From an uncultured Spirochaeta sp. (lineage in GTDB: Bacteria; Spirochaetota; Spirochaetia; DSM-27196; Alkalispirochaetaceae), in contig CAJWEZ010000007.1 of assembly GCA_913030605.1 (NCBI GenBank), positions 27,185 through 91,184 on the forward strand: DNA of 64,000 nucleotides. Reading direction: 5' to 3'. The position numbers and the translations under genes are program-made. The notes beneath the pieces were generated by a model that was not told where the DNA came from, searched no databases, and was given only the letters and a program-made list of their open reading frames with translations. Shown in pieces: positions 59,715 through 64,000 of the stretch (positions are counted from its first letter, which is position 1; each line of letters starts with the position of its first letter).

Positions 59715-61489
59715 GGCAGCAGGTCGACGAACTGGCGAGGGCGCTGTCCGAAAAGGAACGCCGGGCGCTTCTTGACCGGATCGCAAAAAGTCTCAGTATT
59801 CAGGACGACCCGCGGCGCAGGATCATTCACGGCGAGCTGCGACAGGAACGGCGCGCGCAGCTGATCGCGGCGGACATGAACCGCCTCAGCGTGTGGGAGA
59901 AGCTGCAGCTGTGGGTGAAGAAAGTGTTCTCCGGCCGGGCCGACGAGGACGTGTTTCTCCGGTTTCGGTTGGGCCAGTCGCGGGAACGGGTCCGGCAGTC
60001 GGACGAGCGAATGGTGGATTTTGAAAACCGGGCGGTCCTCCCGCGGTTGGCTGAATCGTTGCGGTCCCTGTGTCGGGAGGCGGTCGGTACCCGCGAGTTC
60101 TTTCTGGTTCTCTGGAAGGATACCGAATCGCTTCGCCGCGTGCTGGACTATCTGCTGGCGCGTCGCGTTCCCGACGCAAAACGGACGCTGAACCAGTTCT
60201 GCTCCACGCAGGAGATGCAGGAGACGTTCCGCACGACCGAGTCGCGCAATCAGCTCAAGCAGCTCGTTCTCGACCGGGTCAGCGAATACGTCGAACGGAT
60301 TCCGCCGTCGGTGATGGAAGAGATCGAGGAGGGGCTCAAACCGCTGTACCTCCTGAAGGACCTGGCGCTCTTCGATTTCGATGACTTCTTCGTTCAGTTC
60401 CAGTCCTCGGAGGACGACGCCCGGAGCGACGGCGAGGTCGAGTTCACCGCCGCTGCAGCGCACCGGGTTCTCGATCGCCTCGAAGACCTGTACCTCGCGC
60501 TCTACAGCGTCGGCCGTATCCAGGGGGATGTGACGATCTATCCCGAGGTCCTGAACTACTATTTCGCGGTCCGCGACGGATCGATCGATCCGTCGGACCC
60601 GACCGACATTCCCGAATCCTCGGAGCTCCCGTCACTGCGCGCCGCCATCGCCAGGGTTGTCCAGGAAGCGCGGAGTGTTCGCGAATCGGTTCCGCTGGTC
60701 GACATCATCCGGTATTTCCGAAATGACCCGTACTACCGGTTTCTGGCGTACGTGCCCAAACTGAAGCTCCGGGACTTCTACTATTCGAATCTGAAAATCG
60801 AGGTCCTGCAGGAGTTGGACCGGCGTTTCAACGACCTGCGAATGGGCGTGCTCGGTCAGCTGGTCCAGGAGGTGTTTCCCCAGGGACTGAAGCAGTTTGA
60901 GTACTTCCATCCGGAAATCCAGTCTGCGATCAAGCGTGCCGGGGTGGGGCAGCTGCTGGTGTTTCGTTCGCTTCAGGTGATCCACACGTTTATTCAGTCG
61001 GTCTATCGCGGCGGGTTGCTGGAGTTTATGCGAGTTCTTGGCCGTCTCATGCCGGTGCGGGCGCGTCAGACCGGTGTGGATCTGACGCTGAACATAGCCG
61101 GGTTCGACGATGTCGCCGAGCGGCTGCGGAACTTCGATCTCTCCTTCTCGCCGGACGCCGATGACGGAAAGACGTTCTATCGCTTCCGGTATACGAGCAC
61201 GGATCGTGACTCCGGACAGATTTCGGCGTTCAAGGCGCTCGTGACCCAGAAGGATCGCGACGCGAACGTCATCATCGAAAAGTTTCAGGATCAGCTGCGC
61301 GTGCTCCTGGAGACGTTTCGCGGCGTGCGAAAGAGTTCGCACCAACAGTTGAACGAACGGTACCAGGCGTTTGAAAGCACCCTGGCCGACGAACGGCCAT
61401 TCGACGCGCGGCTCGATGCGCTGATTCGGTCTCTCGAGAACACCGAAAAGATCCTCAATCAGATGATTCGCATCGACCACGAGACCTGA
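59642..61489 (+). CDS. Spirochaete-type DUF5312 protein
   Basis: 615 aa from ATG 59642, with AGAGGAGGAGC directly before it. It is helical throughout, has no signal peptide or membrane segment, and resembles a spirochaete-restricted family that I know as DUF5312. Stretches such as LRFRLGQSRERVRQSD, FHPEIQSAIKRAGVGQ and DRPYFRFRYTST-like segments are conserved in that family as I recall it. The function is unknown. It starts 73 nt inside thiN and is convergent with the band-7-like gene, 23 nt away. Confidence 0.72.
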   Translation: MPGKYAERTASYGPRPPVAGPAAVGQQVDELARALSEKERRALLDRIAKSLSIQDDPRRRIIHGELRQERRAQLIAADMNRLSVWEKLQLWVKKVFSGRADEDVFLRFRLGQSRERVRQSDERMVDFENRAVLPRLAESLRSLCREAVGTREFFLVLWKDTESLRRVLDYLLARRVPDAKRTLNQFCSTQEMQETFRTTESRNQLKQLVLDRVSEYVERIPPSVMEEIEEGLKPLYLLKDLALFDFDDFFVQFQSSEDDARSDGEVEFTAAAAHRVLDRLEDLYLALYSVGRIQGDVTIYPEVLNYYFAVRDGSIDPSDPTDIPESSELPSLRAAIARVVQEARSVRESVPLVDIIRYFRNDPYYRFLAYVPKLKLRDFYYSNLKIEVLQELDRRFNDLRMGVLGQLVQEVFPQGLKQFEYFHPEIQSAIKRAGVGQLLVFRSLQVIHTFIQSVYRGGLLEFMRVLGRLMPVRARQTGVDLTLNIAGFDDVAERLRNFDLSFSPDADDGKTFYRFRYTSTDRDSGQISAFKALVTQKDRDANVIIEKFQDQLRVLLETFRGVRKSSHQQLNERYQAFESTLADERPFDARLDALIRSLENTEKILNQMIRIDHET

Positions 61490-61512
61490 CGCCGGCACAC
61501 CGGTCCCTGCGT

Positions 61513-62364
61513 CTACGGCTGTCCGGCGGCTCCGAGCGCCTGGAGCTGGGTCAGGTCCAGGGGGTCCGAGTTGTTCTGCGCCGCGATCTCGAGGTAGTCG
61601 AGGAGCACAGGATAGTCCGTGAGGACCTGTCCGTACCGTTCAAGATTGCCGATGCGGGCGTCGTTGCTTGCCTGTGCCGTGGCCAGCTCCCGCGCCGCAG
61701 AAGCCAGCGCCTCCCGCCGCGCCATCTGCACGGCACGAAACGTGTCCCGCGCCTGGCGGTACAGTTCGACGTCGGGGAGCTCGAACGCGTCCACAGAAAG
61801 GGCGATGACGGTGATCTCGGGCATGCGGTCAGCCAGGCGCTCCTGCACCACGGAGGTGAGCGCTGCCGAGGTCAGCGGCGTGTCACTGTCGGCGCTGTTG
61901 CTGACCTCCTGTCCGACGATCTGCAGCACACGCGTCTGAATCGCAGCGTCGGTGTCCTGGTACCAGTCGTCGACGCCGTCGGGACGAAGGCCGGAGGGCA
62001 CGAGCTCCCGGAGTCCTTCCGCTGCAAGTCGGTATCGGACCCGGAGGGTGACGCGCTGGGTGAAGTCGGGTTGCCCGTCGATGTACTGCGCGTACACGTC
62101 GGCAGACGGCAGGACCGAGCGGGATTCGATGCGTACCTGACGCGGTTCGTCCGAAAAGACGTACAGGGTGGCGTTCGTGGGAATCAGGAGCTCCCAGGCC
62201 CAGGCAAACTGACCCGCCTCGAATACGCGATCGGACCAGCCTGAGGTCTTGGAGAACAGAACGGCCCGGGTTCCGGGTTCGAGCCGGAGCGGCACGTATC
62301 CGAATCCGAAGGCGGTGGCCCCCAGGGCGACGAGGATCAACAGTATCACGACTGCCTTTTTCAC
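61513..62364 (-). CDS. SPFH/band-7-like membrane-anchored protein
   Basis: 283 aa from GTG 62364, with GGAAAGGAAGGAAGC right before it. A membrane segment (about 3-25) is followed by a beta-rich domain (EPGTRAVLFSKTSGWSDRVF, QRVTLRVRYRLAAEG), a segment resembling the SPFH core (about 100-200) and a long helix (ARREALASAARELATAQA). SPFH proteins scaffold membrane domains or control proteases such as FtsH. It is downstream of a HAD hydrolase with 16 nt between, so they form one operon. The family call is tentative. Confidence 0.6.
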   Translation of the reverse strand: MKKAVVILLILVALGATAFGFGYVPLRLEPGTRAVLFSKTSGWSDRVFEAGQFAWAWELLIPTNATLYVFSDEPRQVRIESRSVLPSADVYAQYIDGQPDFTQRVTLRVRYRLAAEGLRELVPSGLRPDGVDDWYQDTDAAIQTRVLQIVGQEVSNSADSDTPLTSAALTSVVQERLADRMPEITVIALSVDAFELPDVELYRQARDTFRAVQMARREALASAARELATAQASNDARIGNLERYGQVLTDYPVLLDYLEIAAQNNSDPLDLTQLQALGAAGQP

Positions 62365-62380
62365 AGCTTCCTTCCTTTCC

Positions 62381-63259
62381 TCAGGCGACCAGGTCCGGTA
62401 TCTGGCGCAAATCGGTGACAACCGCGTCGGGGACGTGCCCGTGTACGCGGTGGTCACCCGCGCGGAGCCGTAGCGACCGCCGGTCGCCGGCGAAGAGCAC
62501 GCCGCGGTAGCCCGCCTCCTGCGCCGTGGTCACATCGTTCAGCATATCATTGCCGACGTAGATCGTCTGCCGGGGCGCAATGCCGAGCGTTTCGAGGTGA
62601 TCGGACAGCCGCCGAAACACCCCCGGGTCGGGTTTGGCGACGCCGATCTCCCACGACCAGATGCACGGATGGAACCCGAGTCGTGCCGGCGGCGACCCGA
62701 ACAACGCCTCTATCGTCAGGGGGGTGTAGAACTGCGCGTTGGAGACTACGGCCAGGACAACGCCGCGTCGGCGGAGCGTCTCGATCGCCTCGATGGCGCC
62801 TGGCATCGGCCAGACGGGATTGGCGGTGAGTTCGTACGCGACGGCGAGCACTTCCGGGCTGCACGCCTGGTTTCCGCGGAGCGTGCGGGCGACGGCGCTC
62901 CAGACCTCGAGGACGTCGATTTCCGGCTGCACTGTCCCCGTCGCACGGGCGGCAGTGTGGCGATCCACCACCGCGTCGTGGTATGCGTCTGCAATCCCGG
63001 GGGCGTCGGCGTCCGGCAGTCCGAGAAGGCTGGCGACCCGCCGGAAGGCACCGTCCCGACCGGAGGCGGTTTCACCCGATCCGGCGGCAACCTCACCGGC
63101 TCCGGAGACGAGGAGCGTCCCGTACACGTCGAAGGCAACGCAGGAGACGTCCTGAAGCAAACGAAGGTCCGCCGGATGAACGGTCGGGATTGGGGAAAGC
63201 GGGCGGGATTCCGTGCGAATGTCGTCGATGATCTGTTGTCGGAGCCCCGGACTCAGCAT
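62381..63259 (-). CDS. HAD-superfamily phosphatase
   Basis: 292 aa from ATG 63259; ATG 63271 is in frame but overlaps the -10 of the likely promoter. Motif I is VAFDVYGTLL, motif II VVSNAQF (Ser), motif III VAKPDPGVF (Lys) and motif IV YVGNDMLNDV. An insertion of about 120 residues after motif I is the cap. The substrate is unknown; it is a phosphoglycolate- or other small-molecule-type hydrolase. It is divergent from a small membrane-protein gene. Confidence 0.85.
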   Translation of the reverse strand: MLSPGLRQQIIDDIRTESRPLSPIPTVHPADLRLLQDVSCVAFDVYGTLLVSGAGEVAAGSGETASGRDGAFRRVASLLGLPDADAPGIADAYHDAVVDRHTAARATGTVQPEIDVLEVWSAVARTLRGNQACSPEVLAVAYELTANPVWPMPGAIEAIETLRRRGVVLAVVSNAQFYTPLTIEALFGSPPARLGFHPCIWSWEIGVAKPDPGVFRRLSDHLETLGIAPRQTIYVGNDMLNDVTTAQEAGYRGVLFAGDRRSLRLRAGDHRVHGHVPDAVVTDLRQIPDLVA

Positions 63260-63266
63260 GTATACT
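63236..63266 (+). promoter_or_regulatory. Putative promoter of the small membrane-protein gene
   Basis: TTGTCG (63236-63241), 19-bp spacer, TATACT (63261-63266; 5 of 6). It overlaps the divergent HAD promoter. A leader of about 14 nt would precede the ATG at 63287. The spacing is long, so this is tentative. Confidence 0.3.
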
Positions 63267-63269
63267 CGC

Positions 63270-63298
63270 ATAGTACGAAAGGCGATATGCAAGATCAA
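63270..63298 (-). promoter_or_regulatory. Putative promoter of the HAD-SPFH operon, nearly leaderless
   Basis: On the minus strand, TTGATC (63298-63293), 17-bp spacer, TACTAT (63275-63270). The ATG at 63259 is about 10 nt after the -10 box, giving a leader of about three nucleotides. Confidence 0.4.
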
Positions 63299-63631
63299 GG
63301 AAGCGTACTGCAGCAGACCGCACGACTCATGGAACGGACGGTAATCCTGGCCTTCGGGGTCGCGATCGTCCTGGCGCTCATGTTCGTTGCCGGCAACTAC
63401 CAGGGTTTCTCGGACGTCACGCAGCTGCAGGTGCTGCGGGTGCTGCAGACGCTCTCCGGCGCCGTGACACTTGCGGCTGCGGCGGTCTCGGTGATGCACG
63501 GGATCGAAGCAGCGGTGTACCGGCGGTGGCGATACGCCGTCCGGGTCGTGGGATACCTGGTAGTGTCGGGGATCGCCCTGACCCTGGCGATCGGGTCGAG
63601 CGGCCTCCTGGTGCTCTTCCAGCCACTGTAG
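63287..63631 (+). CDS. Small integral membrane protein
   Basis: 114 aa from ATG 63287, with AAAGGCG just before it. Three membrane helices are likely (about 17-38, 52-72 and 88-110) and the ends are short. I do not recognise the family. It lies between the divergent HAD gene and map, with 11 nt before the likely map start. Confidence 0.6.
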   Translation: MQDQGSVLQQTARLMERTVILAFGVAIVLALMFVAGNYQGFSDVTQLQVLRVLQTLSGAVTLAAAAVSVMHGIEAAVYRRWRYAVRVVGYLVVSGIALTLAIGSSGLLVLFQPL

Positions 63632-63642
63632 GCGGGTTGCCG

Positions 63643-64000
63643 GTGGATGTTGTCGCCTCCCGCCATCCGGCGGAAATAGCCCGCATGCAACAGGCCGCAG
63701 GTTCGCTCGCAGGGTTTTTCGGTTCCGTCGTCCCTGCGGAGCTCGTGGATGTGCCCTCGATCGCACTTGATCGAAGTCTGCGCCGTTTTCTGGGGCGCCA
63801 CGGTTTGCAAAGTGCCCTGCTCGGGTACCGCGGATACCCGGCCCACTGTAGCGTGAGCCCCAACGACGTAGCGGTTCATGGCATACCCAGTGCCCGTCGA
63901 TTGTGCCGGGGCGACGTGTTCACGGTGGATATCGCCGCCGCCGGTGGTGGATGGCTCACGGACAGTGCCTGGACGTTTCTGATGCCGGGGGCACCACGGC
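63643..64000 (+). CDS. map: Methionine aminopeptidase, N-terminal part (cut by window edge)
   Basis: 119 codons are visible from GTG 63643; TTG 63637 is also possible. GYRGYPAHCSVSPNDVAVHG, then IP, and GDVFTVDIAAAGGGWLTDSA fit the M24A aminopeptidase fold: the His and two Asp metal ligands are in VHGIP, VDI and TDSA. The rest, including the remaining ligands, lies beyond the window. It removes initiator Met. The start is uncertain and there is no strong ribosome binding site. Confidence 0.88.
   Translation, partial: MDVVASRHPAEIARMQQAAGSLAGFFGSVVPAELVDVPSIALDRSLRRFLGRHGLQSALLGYRGYPAHCSVSPNDVAVHGIPSARRLCRGDVFTVDIAAAGGGWLTDSAWTFLMPGAPR

Noticed and set aside
1..64000. Search for insertion sequences, integrases, CRISPR arrays and toxin-antitoxin pairs.
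   Set aside because: No transposase, recombinase, terminal repeat or regularly spaced repeat was found; the gene content is core-like throughout.

Overview
The window is a gene-dense, GC-rich bacterial chromosome segment of essentially core content. I see no rRNA, phage, IS element, integron or CRISPR array. Several features point to a spirochaete, probably a free-living GC-rich member of the Spirochaetales. These are a FlaB-type flagellin behind a sigma-28-like promoter, a protein of the spirochaete-restricted DUF5312 type, a BpuR-like DUF3276 protein, SpoVG without sporulation genes, a short SMC without a recognisable hinge, and a flagellin-type Maf glycosyltransferase. Assignment to a species is not possible from sequence reading alone.

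Layout. 1-2 kb: end of glutamate synthase (gltBD). 2-7 kb: a long overlapping run rplU-prp-rpmA-obg-nadD-yqeK-LCP protein-rsfS, the classic ribosome-maturation/NAD cluster. 6.7-7.3 kb: a CheX-like protein on the minus strand. 7.3-12.5 kb: spoVG behind a consensus sigma-70 promoter, tRNA-Gln, then rplY/ctc-pth-tilS-ftsH. 12.5-15.7 kb: two exported proteins, the second an HtrA-like lipoprotein protease. 15.8-25.1 kb: a chemotaxis/phosphorelay operon (STAS, cheA, cheR, cheB, two REC-PAS-kinase-REC hybrids around a small response regulator) behind a promoter region with two GTCCC/GGGAC inverted repeats. 25-30 kb: lepA, then maf and a PpiD-like foldase on the minus strand. 30-33.5 kb: tRNA-Pro, terminator, a degenerate LysM-M23 (NlpD-like) protein, a group-2 sigma factor, a PduO-type cobalamin adenosyltransferase and an MTH1-like Nudix hydrolase. 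33.6-39.8 kb: a membrane pyrophosphatase, three uncharacterised genes (two exported, one an LRR lipoprotein) and tRNA-Gly with a terminator. 39.8-47.2 kb: PilZ protein, plsC, DUF3276, rnhB, smc and two envelope proteins. 47.3-53.9 kb: ffh-rpsP-khpA-rimM-trmD-rplS followed by flagellar-export-type genes (FliK-like, FlhX), an HD-GYP protein and yraN. 54-58 kb: HEAT-repeat protein, coaD, rpmF-acpP-rnc and cca. 58-64 kb: flaB, thiN-DUF5312 protein, a band-7-like protein, a HAD hydrolase, a small membrane protein and a truncated methionine aminopeptidase.

How it fits together. Translation and RNA metabolism dominate (L21, L27, L25, L32, L19, S16, Obg, RsfS, RimM, TrmD, TilS, Pth, LepA, Ffh, RNase III, CCA-adding enzyme). 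None of the three tRNA genes encodes CCA, so the cca product is needed for all of them. A second theme is motility and its control: flagellin, its likely glycosyltransferase, a chemotaxis core and a hook-length/export-switch pair, with possible c-di-GMP links through a PilZ protein, an HD-GYP protein and a CheA carrying tandem MshEN-like repeats.

The points I would look at first are the tandem repeat in CheA, the putative CTG start of obg, Prp beside an L27 that lacks the extension Prp normally cleaves, the operator-like palindromes before the chemotaxis operon, the putative leaderless promoters (thiN, coaD, HAD gene), and the hinge-less SMC.
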